Source: Chryseobacterium sp. KACC 21268 (GTDB lineage: Bacteria; Bacteroidota; Bacteroidia; Flavobacteriales; Weeksellaceae). From it: a stretch of DNA of 64,000 nucleotides. The stretch spans positions 2,108,001 to 2,172,000 of the forward strand of contig CP117875.1 of assembly GCA_028736075.1 (NCBI GenBank), read 5' to 3'. Each line of letters starts with the position of its first letter. The first letter of the stretch is position 1. Below, in pieces: positions 16,740-25,617 of the stretch. Below the pieces are notes generated by a model. It had not been told where the DNA came from. It worked only from the letters and a program-made list of their open reading frames with translations, and ran no database searches. The translations under genes were made by a program, and so were the position numbers.

Positions 16740-17743
16740 TAATATTTAGAAACAACTTCATCAACTTTTTCCAAGTAAGCTTTCTTCTGCTCATCTGTCG
16801 CAAACGCGTAATTAAAAGAATTTTTAACCAATGTTACAATCTCTTCTTTCGAAAGATTCAAAGCTTCCTGAACCGCAACAAAATTCGCATTCATATATCC
16901 ACCAAAATATGCAGGATCATCAGAGTTGACGGTTGCTTTGATGTCTTTATCCAAAAGCTTTTTCAAAGGATGATTGGTCATTACGTCTGTGTTTCTCAAC
17001 TCAAGATTAGAAAGTGGACAAACTGTTAAAGCCAAATCTCGTTTGACGATTTCATTCACCAGATTTTCATCTTCCAAACATCTGTTTCCGTGGTCGATCC
17101 TTGCAACTTTCAAAACATCGATGGCTTCCCAAATATATTCAGTTGGACCTTCTTCGCCAGCGTGAGCAACGGGAATGTAACCTTCTTTCACAGACGCTTC
17201 AAACACATTTTTGAATCTGCTTGGCGGATTTCCCATTTCGGAAGAATCCAATCCTACAGCTGTGATGATATCTTTGTAGGGAAGCGATTGTTTCAAAGTT
17301 TCAAATGCTGAATCCTCGGACAAATGTCGCAGATAACTCATAATCAACAAAGAATTGATTCCCCATTTTTCTTTTGCATCGATTCTTGCTTTTTGCAAAC
17401 CGTTGATCACCGTTTCGAAGGAAATTCCACGTTCTGTATGTGTTTGTGGATCGAACATTATTTCGGTGTGAATCACATTGTTCTCGTAGCATTTTTTATA
17501 ATAAGCCATCGCCAAATCATAGAAATCTTTCTCGTGGATCAGAACGCCAGCTCCGGCGTAATAAATATCAAGAAAATCCTGAAGACAAGAGAATTGATAG
17601 GCTTTCTTGACCTCGTCGATGGTTTTGTAAGGAATTGCGATCTGGTTTCTTTGGGCAATCTCGAACATCAGTTCTGGTTCGAAACTTCCTTCGATATGCA
17701 AATGCAATTCAGCTTTTGGAAGTGCTTTGATAAAATCCTTCAT
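16739..17743 (-). CDS. add: Adenine or adenosine deaminase (amidohydrolase superfamily)
   Basis: This zinc or iron amidohydrolase deaminates adenine (or adenosine) in purine salvage. The ATG at 17743 gives 334 residues. Metal ligands are in KAELHLHIEGS (HxH), HAGEEGP (His) and NSDDPAYFGGY (Asp pair). The catalytic Glu sits in HAGEEG. The signature blocks LPKAELHLHIEGSFEPELMF, FDPQTHTERGISFE and AVGLDSSEMGNPPSRF are closer, from memory, to the Pseudomonas and fungal type of adenine deaminase than to E. coli adenosine deaminase. Automated naming would probably say adenosine deaminase. A -7-like TAAATTTG lies upstream on this strand (17759-17766). Confidence 0.88.
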   Translation of the reverse strand: MKDFIKALPKAELHLHIEGSFEPELMFEIAQRNQIAIPYKTIDEVKKAYQFSCLQDFLDIYYAGAGVLIHEKDFYDLAMAYYKKCYENNVIHTEIMFDPQTHTERGISFETVINGLQKARIDAKEKWGINSLLIMSYLRHLSEDSAFETLKQSLPYKDIITAVGLDSSEMGNPPSRFKNVFEASVKEGYIPVAHAGEEGPTEYIWEAIDVLKVARIDHGNRCLEDENLVNEIVKRDLALTVCPLSNLELRNTDVMTNHPLKKLLDKDIKATVNSDDPAYFGGYMNANFVAVQEALNLSKEEIVTLVKNSFNYAFATDEQKKAYLEKVDEVVSKY

Positions 17744-17765
17744 AGTTTTTGATTTATTCAAATTT

Positions 17766-17799
17766 AATAAAAAAGGCTTTAGAAATGATTCTAAAGCCT
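17766..17799 (-). terminator. Rho-independent terminator of the peroxiredoxin-thioredoxin cluster
   Basis: Perfect 11-bp arms at 17774-17784 and 17789-17799 with a four-base loop are followed on the minus strand by six T. Confidence 0.87.
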
Positions 17800-17822
17800 C
17801 GATATCATATAAAAGTTAACTT

Positions 17823-18071
17823 TTATTTATCAATGGATCCCATTACTTTTTGAGCAAATGAGTTGAGCGCATCTTTTTCGCTCATTCCATTGTTGACATT
17901 TGCGTGAACTTCAAGCGCACCGCAAATGTTGGTGATCAATTCTCCCGCAACGTTCAAATCTTCCTCAGAAACATTTCGGAATTCTGAAAAACTTTCCAAA
18001 ACTTCCAAAGTCGCTTCCAGATTTTCTGGCGTTTGGTTTTGATAAAACTGTCTTATGATGGGTAATTTCAT
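17823..18071 (-). CDS. DUF6952-type small protein
   Basis: The 82-residue protein is small and acidic, mostly helical (LPIIRQFYQNQTPENLEATLEVLESF...DLNVAGELITNICGALEVHANV), with one cysteine. I associate it with DUF6952, a Bacteroidota family that occurs beside thioredoxin and peroxiredoxin genes, as here. Its function is unknown; a part in peroxide or thiol metabolism is inferred from the conserved context. It ends the three-gene cluster and is followed by a strong terminator. Confidence 0.8.
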   Translation of the reverse strand: MKLPIIRQFYQNQTPENLEATLEVLESFSEFRNVSEEDLNVAGELITNICGALEVHANVNNGMSEKDALNSFAQKVMGSIDK

Positions 18072-18130
18072 TATTTTGATTTAAAGATTAAAAAAATTAA
18101 ATGATTAAAAATATTAGAAACGATTTAATT

Positions 18131-18442
18131 TTAATTCTTAATTTCTGAAAATAACGTGGTCAAGCTGTCAGCCTTGTTGGTTTGAACTTGGCTTTTCAAA
18201 GCGCCACCTTCGAACACTGCGAATGTTGGCAAATTGTCAACTGTCGCCAACTTTCTGCTTTCTGGCAATTTTTCTGCATCTACGTAATAGAAAGGAATCT
18301 CGTCATTTTCTGAAGCCAATTTTTTGAATTTCGGTTTCATAATTCTGCAGTTTCCACACCACGTTGCACCATACTGAACCATCACTTTATCATTCTCACT
18401 TACAATTTGTTGCAAGTTGTCTTCTGTAAGTTCTATGTACAT
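18131..18442 (-). CDS. Thioredoxin-like protein (CGNC)
   Basis: The 103-residue thioredoxin-fold protein has an active site at C29 and C32 (ATWCGNCRIMKPKF) and the cis-proline loop NLPTFAVF. The CGNC dipeptide differs from the CGPC of classical thioredoxin, and the protein is slightly shorter. No signal peptide is present, so it is cytoplasmic. Lying just downstream of the peroxiredoxin, it is the natural candidate reductant for it. Confidence 0.92.
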   Translation of the reverse strand: MYIELTEDNLQQIVSENDKVMVQYGATWCGNCRIMKPKFKKLASENDEIPFYYVDAEKLPESRKLATVDNLPTFAVFEGGALKSQVQTNKADSLTTLFSEIKN

Positions 18443-18459
18443 AATTTTATAAATTTAGC

Positions 18460-18514
18460 AATGTAGCAGTTTAACAATTTGTCATTAATTAATTCATTGT
18501 TAAACTGTTACATT
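18460..18514. repeat. Inverted repeat in the peroxiredoxin-thioredoxin gap
   Basis: Arms 18460-18478 and 18496-18514 pair over 19 bp with a single G-T wobble around a 17-base loop. It lacks a following T run on the minus strand, so it is not a simple terminator. It may attenuate transcription or stabilise the upstream message. The sequence is also phased in 7-base blocks. Confidence 0.7.
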
Positions 18515-18529
18515 TTTTACATTGTTATA

Positions 18530-19162
18530 TTAGTTTTTGCTGAAGTATTCTGCAACGCCAGTTCTGTTGGCATTCATTGCTTCTTTACCTTCTTCCCAGT
18601 TTGCAGGACAAACTTCACCGTGTTTTTGAACGTGAGAGTAAGCATCGATCAAACGAAGATATTCTTTCACGTTTCTTCCAAGTGGCATATCGTTTACAGA
18701 CTCGTGGAAGATCTTTCCAGTTTCGTCGATCAAATAAGTAGCTCTGTAAGTTACGTTAGAACCTGTGTAAACCTCATTTCCTTCTTCATCGTAATCCAAA
18801 TCCTGATCTACAATTCCAAGGATGTTTGCCAATTGTCTGTGTGTGTCAGCTAAGATCGGGTAAGTTACACCTTCGATTCCGCCGTTGTCTTTTGGTGTGT
18901 TCAACCATGCGAAATGTACTTCATTTGTATCGCAAGATGCACCGATGATCACTGTATTTCTCTTTTGAAATTCTGGTAAAGCCTCTTGGAAAGCGTGCAA
19001 TTCTGTAGGGCAAACAAAGGTGAAATCTTTTGGATACCAGAACAAAATTACTTTTTGCTGATTGTTCACTGCTTCTTCAAAAACGTTGATTTTAAGATCG
19101 TCGCCCATTTCGCTCATTGCATCAATCGCTACATTTGGGAATAATTTTCCTACTAATGACAT
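18530..19162 (-). CDS. 2-Cys peroxiredoxin (AhpC/Prx1 type)
   Basis: This is a thiol peroxidase that reduces hydrogen peroxide and organic peroxides in the cytoplasm. The peroxidatic cysteine is C51 in YPKDFTFVCPTE and the resolving cysteine is C185 in HGEVCPANW, so it is a typical dimeric 2-Cys enzyme. The C-terminal tail after C185 (GVAEYFSKN) includes a YF-like element, so it may be sensitive to overoxidation. Length is 210 residues. It is the first gene of the cluster with thioredoxin and DUF6952. No OxyR site is recognised. Confidence 0.94.
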   Translation of the reverse strand: MSLVGKLFPNVAIDAMSEMGDDLKINVFEEAVNNQQKVILFWYPKDFTFVCPTELHAFQEALPEFQKRNTVIIGASCDTNEVHFAWLNTPKDNGGIEGVTYPILADTHRQLANILGIVDQDLDYDEEGNEVYTGSNVTYRATYLIDETGKIFHESVNDMPLGRNVKEYLRLIDAYSHVQKHGEVCPANWEEGKEAMNANRTGVAEYFSKN

Positions 19163-19486
19163 AATATTTAAGTTTTAATTGTTATTTTTTGATAGTGCGA
19201 AATTACAAAGATTTTGTGAATTGAATATTAAATATCGATTTATAAAATCTATCAATATGAAAGTCTGGAAACTAACGGTGTTATCCGAGAAAAGATGGAC
19301 ATAAATTAGTTTAATTAATAGATTGATAAACAATAAGGTTTAAAATATGATTCAAATTTCAAACAATTAATTAACTTTTTGAATGTGCTAAGTTAGGATT
19401 TTGATGATTTAGAAAATAAAAAAACACCACATTTAAGTGATGTTTGATTTTATATAATGTCTTCGAGAACCTCAGACTGACAGTTT
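19163..19486. other. Intergenic region between peroxiredoxin and aminotransferase genes
   Basis: These 324 bases hold the start region of the peroxiredoxin gene and the terminator of the aminotransferase gene (19416-19444). No open frame or RNA gene is supported. The middle is AT-rich and otherwise unremarkable. Confidence 0.6.
19416..19444 (-). terminator. Rho-independent terminator of the aminotransferase gene
   Basis: Arms 19423-19430 and 19437-19444 (8 bp with one wobble on the minus strand), six-base loop, followed on the minus strand by a T run. It lies about 45 bases after the stop. Confidence 0.7.
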
Positions 19487-20677
19487 TTAAAACTTCTCTA
19501 CACAATCTTTAATTCTTTTCATAGCTTCTCTTAGGTCTTCTTCCGAAGCCGCATAGGAAAAACGAATACATTCCGGACTTCCAAAACTAACGCCGCCAAC
19601 GCAACCAACGTGCGCATTTTCCAATAGGAACATTGCAAAGTCGTCAGCATCTTTTATCTCGGTTCCATTCAGGTTTTTTCCGATGAAATAGGAAATGTCC
19701 GGGAAGAAATAAAAGGCACTTTTTGGCGGATTGCATTTGAAACCTTTGATGTCTTTCATCAATTCAAAAACCAAATCGCGTCTCTTGTGAAACTCGGTAA
19801 TCATATATTGCAATTCTGAAGGATCCATTTGCATTGCAGTAATAGAAGCTCTTTGGGCAACCGTATTTGCACCACTTGTCATCTGACCTTGAACTTTGTC
19901 ACAAGCAGTTGCCAACCATTCTGGGCAAGCAGAATATCCGATTCTCCAACCAGTCATTGCGAAAGCTTTACTCATTCCGTTGATCACAGCCGTTTGTTCG
20001 TAGACTTGTGGGAAACTTGCAATAGAAACGTGCTCGCCTTCGTAATTGATGAACTCATAGATTTCATCTGAAATGATTGTTACGTGAGGATGTTTTGCGA
20101 CAACATTTGCGATTGCTTCCAATTCTTCTCTCGTGTAGTAACTTCCGGAAGGATTACAAGGCGAACTGTACAATAACGCTTTTGTTTTAGGCGTAATAGC
20201 TTTTTCAAGTTGTTCCGCCGTAAATTTGAATTCTGTATCAATAGAAGTTTCTATGAAAACAGAGGTTCCGCCAACCAATTTTACCATCTCGTCGTAACTT
20301 ACCCAATATGGAGCGGGAAGAATCACTTCGTCGCCATCATTTACGATAGCCGACAGAACATTGATGATAGATTGTTTTGCACCGTTAGCAACACAGATTT
20401 GTGATGGTTTATAATCCAGATTGTTATCTCTTTTAAGTTTTGCGGCAATGGCTTGTCTTAGTTCCAGAAATCCCGGTACAGGAGAGTAGTGGCTGTAATT
20501 TTCATTAATGGCGTCAAATGCAGCTTGTTTTATTTTTTGAGGAACATCAAAATCTGGCTCTCCCAATGTTAAACTGATTACATCTATTCCTGCCGCCTTC
20601 ATATCGCGCGCCTTGTTGCTCATCACGAAAGTCTGAGAATAACTCAGTCTGTTCAATCTGTCCGAAATTTTACTCAT
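19487..20677 (-). CDS. Class I aminotransferase, aspartate aminotransferase (AspB type)
   Basis: This is a PLP enzyme that exchanges amino groups between aspartate (or related acids) and 2-oxoglutarate. All fold-type I landmarks are in place: VANGAKQSIINVL, the NPSG-type CNPSGSYYTREEL near 175, D204 in ISDEIYE, Schiff-base lysine K237 in INGMSKAFAMTGWRIGY, and the substrate arginine in ECIRFSYA. Its 396 residues are typical of the Ib subgroup found in Bacillus and Thermus. A -7-like TATATTTG lies at 20706-20713 on this strand. Prephenate or other specificity cannot be excluded. Confidence 0.92.
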   Translation of the reverse strand: MSKISDRLNRLSYSQTFVMSNKARDMKAAGIDVISLTLGEPDFDVPQKIKQAAFDAINENYSHYSPVPGFLELRQAIAAKLKRDNNLDYKPSQICVANGAKQSIINVLSAIVNDGDEVILPAPYWVSYDEMVKLVGGTSVFIETSIDTEFKFTAEQLEKAITPKTKALLYSSPCNPSGSYYTREELEAIANVVAKHPHVTIISDEIYEFINYEGEHVSIASFPQVYEQTAVINGMSKAFAMTGWRIGYSACPEWLATACDKVQGQMTSGANTVAQRASITAMQMDPSELQYMITEFHKRRDLVFELMKDIKGFKCNPPKSAFYFFPDISYFIGKNLNGTEIKDADDFAMFLLENAHVGCVGGVSFGSPECIRFSYAASEEDLREAMKRIKDCVEKF

Positions 20678-20928
20678 GAAACTATTTATTAATTAGATTT
20701 AATGACAAATATAATTTTTTAATATAAAATTTGCCGATTGTTTTAGAAATAATGTTGAGAAAATTTCAGAAAAAACGTCATAATTTTAATTTTGTGGTTT
20801 GTCCCGGAAAAATAAGTATTTACACGCAACGGAATGTGTCGATAATTGATTATTTTTGCGAATAAATTTTTTAATAAAACATCATTTTGAGAATTTAATG
20901 ATTGTTAAAGAGAATTTTTTAACACACA

Positions 20929-22176
20929 ATGAACAAAAAAATTAAAAACTATATTCCGCTTCTTCTATTTCTATTTTTCGGTATGCTAAGTGCGAAAGAT
21001 ATTAATATTAATTCCCTCGAAAAAACAATCGTACAATATAATAGAGAAGGCAAACATAAAGTTTCACAGCAAAAATTATCAGAACTATTGCTCTCTAATG
21101 GATTGACAGAGGAGGAGGAAGCCAATATTCTTTTTCTGATGGCTGCTACGTACAGAAGTGTGAATGATTATGTTTTGTGCTTGGATTATCTCAATAAATC
21201 TAGTTCACTTGCAAAAAAACTGCCTAAGAACAATGTACTTCGGATGAAAATCCATTATGAATTTGCTTTTGTCCATTTTGATAATAAGAATTTCAAAAAA
21301 GCCAGCCAGGCGATGAGGCGTATTGCTGCAGAGAATTACCCTAATACATTTCCGGAAAATAAGGCCTATATACTGATGCAGGAAGGTTATCTTTTTTTGC
21401 TAAATCAAAAATATGATGATGCTGAAAAGAGATATAGTGAAGCTTCCGCAATCATTAAAAGGGTTAATCCCTGTAATCTTCCTGTCGTGATGGCTAAAAC
21501 AATGGAGCTTTACAACCGGAAAAAGGATATCAGAAAAGTGGAAAGCATCTACAAGGAGAGCGAAAAAATGTCTGAAAGTTGCGGTGTTCTGAAGTATAAA
21601 GTATTCTTGGCTGCAGAGATGGAAAGGATTTATAAGGAGAATAAGATGTATGATAAAGCCTATATCATTGGATTAAATCTTGACTCCCTCAGAAAGTTAG
21701 AAGACCAGGGTGCTAAGATCTCCGAAATGCACATCTTAGAAAAATCATTTCTGGAAAAGCGAGAAAAAATTGAAAACAGGCGTAATTTTTGGGAGAAAGT
21801 AATTGCTTTAATTGTATCAAGTACGCTTCTGGCTTTTATTGGGTTTTCATTCGTGAGAAATAGGAGTCTGAAAATTGATAAAGTAAAAATGGAAGAGGAG
21901 ATTTTGCAGATGAAGGAAGACTTGTATTCTCATTCGCAAAATTATCATTTCAATGAGAAATTTGTAAATCCAGAATTGCCCATCAAAGACTCCGATAAGT
22001 TAACAGAGAGACAAAAAGAGTTGCTGGGATTGCTGGCCGCAGGATTGTCCAATAAGGAAATTGCTGAAAAACTTTTTATTACAGAGAGTACTGTGAAATA
22101 TCATGTGAAAAACATCTATAATATTCTAGATCTGAAAGATAGAAAAGACTTATTCAAAAAAATAAGTAGTAATTAG
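20929..22176 (+). CDS. Membrane LuxR-type regulator with TPR sensor
   Basis: This is a one-component regulator built across the inner membrane. It has a signal anchor at 1-22 (IPLLLFLFFGMLSA), periplasmic TPR-like helical repeats at about 25-275 (for example EEEEANILFLMAATYRSVNDY, AYIIGLNLDSLRKLEDQGAK), one membrane span near 288-306 (VIALIVSSTLLAFIGFSFV), a coiled linker and a C-terminal LuxR/GerE helix-turn-helix (KLTERQKELLGLLAAGLSNK, then EIAEKLFITESTVKYHVKNI). In Flavobacteriia proteins of this build often neighbour genes for surface proteins. Here a T9SS cargo gene follows 288 bases downstream on the same strand. Confidence 0.9.
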   Translation: MNKKIKNYIPLLLFLFFGMLSAKDININSLEKTIVQYNREGKHKVSQQKLSELLLSNGLTEEEEANILFLMAATYRSVNDYVLCLDYLNKSSSLAKKLPKNNVLRMKIHYEFAFVHFDNKNFKKASQAMRRIAAENYPNTFPENKAYILMQEGYLFLLNQKYDDAEKRYSEASAIIKRVNPCNLPVVMAKTMELYNRKKDIRKVESIYKESEKMSESCGVLKYKVFLAAEMERIYKENKMYDKAYIIGLNLDSLRKLEDQGAKISEMHILEKSFLEKREKIENRRNFWEKVIALIVSSTLLAFIGFSFVRNRSLKIDKVKMEEEILQMKEDLYSHSQNYHFNEKFVNPELPIKDSDKLTERQKELLGLLAAGLSNKEIAEKLFITESTVKYHVKNIYNILDLKDRKDLFKKISSN

Positions 22177-22209
22177 CTCTTACAAACCTACAACATACAG
22201 TAAACATCG

Positions 22210-22232
22210 ACTATCCCTAGGGATAGTTTTTT
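22210..22232 (+). terminator. Rho-independent terminator
   Basis: The palindrome at 22211-22226 (CTATCCCTAGGGATAG) is followed by six T. It ends the regulator gene. The rest of the gap to 22465 holds only the promoter below. Confidence 0.8.
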
Positions 22233-22407
22233 GTTTACAATCTTAAACTACCCATTAGTATAGTCTGTTTTTGTAAAATTAAGAATAATATTGCATTATT
22301 ATTAGTCAGAACACAAATGATTTCTTTTGAAGAATGTCCTTAGATTGAAGAGATATTTCTTGAAATTTTAAAATGATTATGCCGCATTTTCTTATCACAC
22401 ATCAATT

Positions 22408-22436
22408 TTTGAGAGGATGGGCGGTGCTTAAATTTG
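22408..22436 (+). promoter_or_regulatory. Bacteroidota-type promoter of the T9SS protein gene
   Basis: TTTG at 22408-22411, 17 bp, TAAATTTG at 22429-22436. The predicted leader to the ATG at 22465 is about 22 bases. Confidence 0.65.
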
Positions 22437-22464
22437 CAATGTTGATTTTTCTAAACAACAACTG

Positions 22465-25400
22465 ATGAAAAAAAATTTATATATTCTATTTGCAATGTTC
22501 ATTGCAAACATTTTCTCTGCGCAATCAGATCTTGCCAGATGGAATTTGTCTAATGGCAATCCTACTTCCTATAATAATAATTTGACGGTGAGCAAACTCC
22601 GGGCAGTGGGTGTAAGTTTGTCTTCGCAAGGTGGATTTTATTATAATAATTCCAATCACAATGTCTTCGTTACGAATGGGTGGCCCACGGTGCAGGATGT
22701 CACGTATGACAAGAATAAATTTATAGAATTCACCATCAGTCCAAATAATGGATACAAATTAAATTTATCAGAATTGAATATTTCTTGTGGTGCCTACGGA
22801 AACGGTACACTGCGGGTTGATTACTCTCTGAATTCTGATTTTTCCAATCCGGCAACGCTGTTGGCTCCTACAGCGATTAATTCTTCGATGGCAAATTTTC
22901 CAATTACCGGATTTCCATCACCACTTGCGACAGATGGTCAGGTAGTCTATGTAAGGATGTATTTCTATAATACCTACCAAAGTTTTATGATCCTTTTCAA
23001 GGAAGGAGATAATGTTGGTCCGGTCTTTCGCGGGACATTGACTTCGAGTTCAACAACGCCTATTGCTACCAATGATAATGTAACCACAATTATCAACGAT
23101 GATATAGACATCAAAGTTCTCACTAATGACGATTACAGCAATCAGGTTGATTCTGTACATTTTAGCCAGCCTTTGCACGGGACAACAACTCTTAAAGCTG
23201 ATAATTCAATCAATTATTTACCAGAAAAAGGTTATTCTGGTCCTGACTCATTTTCTTATTATATCAAAAACAAATTTGGAACTTCTAACACAGCAACGGT
23301 TAATATCAATGTTGTCGAGAATAAAACTTCAACGCTGATCCAGTGGGATAACAGCGGTCACGTTGGTACACCGTATCAAAGCTTTATAAACAATACTTCT
23401 ATGACGGTTGCCGGCGGCGTTTCTCTGTCCAACGGATCAGAAAACACACCCATCTTTTTATTTGGAAATATTAGTAATGCAACATTAGATCCTTCAAAAT
23501 ATACTCAATTCATAGTTGATAATAAAAGTACAATCAAGACCATAGAGTTAAAATCATTTAGCTATATCACAAGAGGTTACAATAATACCAATTATGAAAT
23601 CCGATACTCCAAAAATGCGAATTTCTCTGGCGAAGTGGGCGTACTGGCGTCCGGATTTCAGGCAGCCAGCGGGAGTTATCAGACTTTGAAATTCGAGTTT
23701 AATACGCTTGTCAAATTAGAACCTGAAGAAAAACTATATTTAAGATTATATCTGTATAATAATAGCTCAAGCTACGTCATCCAGTACCGTTCGGGAGACT
23801 TAGGTCCAAAAATCGAAGGATTATTTTACAACAAAGTATATTCTACAACAGACACCATCTGGCAGAACTCGGCTTCTCCAAACTGGAGCAACGGATTTCC
23901 AACTGCTACTAAGAGTGCAATCATCGCAACCAATTACAGCACGTCCCTGTATGGGAATTTTGAAAGTAATAGTTTGACGGTTAATGCCGGTGCAAGTCTT
24001 GTGGTCAATTCAGGAGGTTTTGTCACAGTTAATGGTCAGATTATCAACAATGCAAGCGATACAGGTCTCATTGTCGAAAATGATGCGAATCTGGTACAGA
24101 AAAATAATTTTCAGAATACCGGAAATATTACAGTTAAAAAATCTGCTCTCATTCCTAAGATGGGCTATAACTACTGGTCATCTCCTGTCTCAGGTCAGAA
24201 TCTTTATCAGTTTTCTGATGGTTACAATCAGGCTGCACCTCCTAGCAGTCCTCAGGGAACACCTTGGAACAGGTTTTATGTTTATAATGAATCGAATGAC
24301 TATTTCGTTACCACAATAGCAAATGATATTACACTTAATTCTTCATCTGTTTTCCAGCAGGCAAGAGGCTATGCAATTCGTGGCCAAAACAGATTTTTGG
24401 AACAAGTGACAGAAACATCGCCAACCTGGCAATTTGTCTTCAAAGGAATACCTCAGAATGGAGAAATCTCTTCCTATCCAATGAAATGGACAAATGCAGA
24501 TCACGGATACAACATGGTAGGAAACCCATATCCTTCTAATATTGATTTTGATGTTTTAGCAGCAGCAAACAGTGATGTGATTAATGGTGTCATTTTCCTT
24601 TGGACCAACAATGATAGCAAGATTAAAGTTCAAATGGGAAGCAATTATACACCTAACAACTATGCGCTCCTGAATAGAACTGGTGGAATTTCTGCAACCT
24701 TTTCGGGGTATAACAACAAGAAGCCGAATGGAATGATCTCGGTTGGTCAAGGCTTCATCGTTCAGGCAAAAGAAACTGGTAAAAACAAGCCATTGGTTTT
24801 TAATAATTCGTTGCGCCGTGCAGAAAACGCCAATTTCTACAACAAAACAGAGGTGAGGAAAGACAGGTTCTGGCTTGTATTCAAATCACCATCCGATATT
24901 AATAATGAAATTTTGTTGGGATATCTTCCAGATGCTACAAGCGGTTTTGACAATGATTTTGATACAGAACTTTTGTCTATCGGTAATGATTCTTTCTGGA
25001 GTATTTTGGATAGTCGCAAATTGGGAATCCAGGCAAAGAACGCACCTTTGTACAGCGAGGACTACGTGAAACTTGGTATCAAGGCATCCGTGTCAGGTAT
25101 TTACAGTATTAATCTTACAGATAAAGATGGAATTTTCGCTGAAAACCAAGAGGTATATTTGCACGATAAATATCAAAATACCTATACAAATCTTAGTAAT
25201 AATTCTTACTCATTTTTTACGAATATAGGACAATATGAAGATCGTTTCGAAATCCTTTACAAATCTCAGGGAACTTTAGGAACTGCAGATTCTTCGAAAA
25301 AAGGGATTGAAATTTACAGAGACACTCAGAACTTTGTTGTTAAATCACCAGACAATCTAGATGAAGTAAGCGTTTACGATGCACTTGGAAGATTGGTTTA

Positions 25401-25518
25401 CGATTCCAAAGTTTCCAAGAAGGAGATTTTGATTGATAAAACCAATTTCGCAGAAGGAATTTACATCATCAATGCAAAATCAGGAAAAAACAATATCACC
25501 AAAAAAGTTTTGAAATAA
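22465..25518 (+). CDS. Large T9SS cargo protein with Ig-like domain
   Basis: This is a secreted surface protein of 1017 residues. The Sec signal peptide covers 1-19 (FAMFIANIFSAQ). Two similar beta-sandwich regions follow (about 25-195 and 285-455, each with a YSLNSDFSNPA / YSKNANFSGEV element). They flank a bacterial Ig-like domain at about 198-284 (TNDNVTTIINDDIDIKVLTNDD). After about 465 come a region with WQNSASPNWSNGFPTATKSA and a beta-helix-like stretch (SLTVNAGASLVVNSGG). The last about 75 residues are a type A sorting domain (VSVYDALGRLVYDSKV, FAEGIYIINAKSG, KKVLK). Such tails are removed by the T9SS when the protein is anchored to lipopolysaccharide or released. The role is unknown; adhesion is a guess. 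Confidence 0.92.
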   Translation: MKKNLYILFAMFIANIFSAQSDLARWNLSNGNPTSYNNNLTVSKLRAVGVSLSSQGGFYYNNSNHNVFVTNGWPTVQDVTYDKNKFIEFTISPNNGYKLNLSELNISCGAYGNGTLRVDYSLNSDFSNPATLLAPTAINSSMANFPITGFPSPLATDGQVVYVRMYFYNTYQSFMILFKEGDNVGPVFRGTLTSSSTTPIATNDNVTTIINDDIDIKVLTNDDYSNQVDSVHFSQPLHGTTTLKADNSINYLPEKGYSGPDSFSYYIKNKFGTSNTATVNINVVENKTSTLIQWDNSGHVGTPYQSFINNTSMTVAGGVSLSNGSENTPIFLFGNISNATLDPSKYTQFIVDNKSTIKTIELKSFSYITRGYNNTNYEIRYSKNANFSGEVGVLASGFQAASGSYQTLKFEFNTLVKLEPEEKLYLRLYLYNNSSSYVIQYRSGDLGPKIEGLFYNKVYSTTDTIWQNSASPNWSNGFPTATKSAIIATNYSTSLYGNFESNSLTVNAGASLVVNSGGFVTVNGQIINNASDTGLIVENDANLVQKNNFQNTGNITVKKSALIPKMGYNYWSSPVSGQNLYQFSDGYNQAAPPSSPQGTPWNRFYVYNESNDYFVTTIANDITLNSSSVFQQARGYAIRGQNRFLEQVTETSPTWQFVFKGIPQNGEISSYPMKWTNADHGYNMVGNPYPSNIDFDVLAAANSDVINGVIFLWTNNDSKIKVQMGSNYTPNNYALLNRTGGISATFSGYNNKKPNGMISVGQGFIVQAKETGKNKPLVFNNSLRRAENANFYNKTEVRKDRFWLVFKSPSDINNEILLGYLPDATSGFDNDFDTELLSIGNDSFWSILDSRKLGIQAKNAPLYSEDYVKLGIKASVSGIYSINLTDKDGIFAENQEVYLHDKYQNTYTNLSNNSYSFFTNIGQYEDRFEILYKSQGTLGTADSSKKGIEIYRDTQNFVVKSPDNLDEVSVYDALGRLVYDSKVSKKEILIDKTNFAEGIYIINAKSGKNNITKKVLK

Positions 25519-25552
25519 AAATTAGAAACACAGATAATCCATAAATTTTCTC

Positions 25553-25583
25553 AAACCATCAAAATTATTTTTGATGGTTTTTT
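25553..25583 (+). terminator. Rho-independent terminator
   Basis: Arms 25553-25564 and 25569-25580 (12 bp) with a four-base loop and a T run. It ends the T9SS protein gene and separates it from rsmG. Confidence 0.85.
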
Positions 25584-25617
25584 CTTAATCTAATATTAAA
25601 ATTCATAATTTCGCTCT

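Noticed and set aside
22177-22464. Small gene between the regulator and the T9SS protein
   Set aside because: No frame with a plausible start and length; the stretch is explained by a terminator and a promoter.
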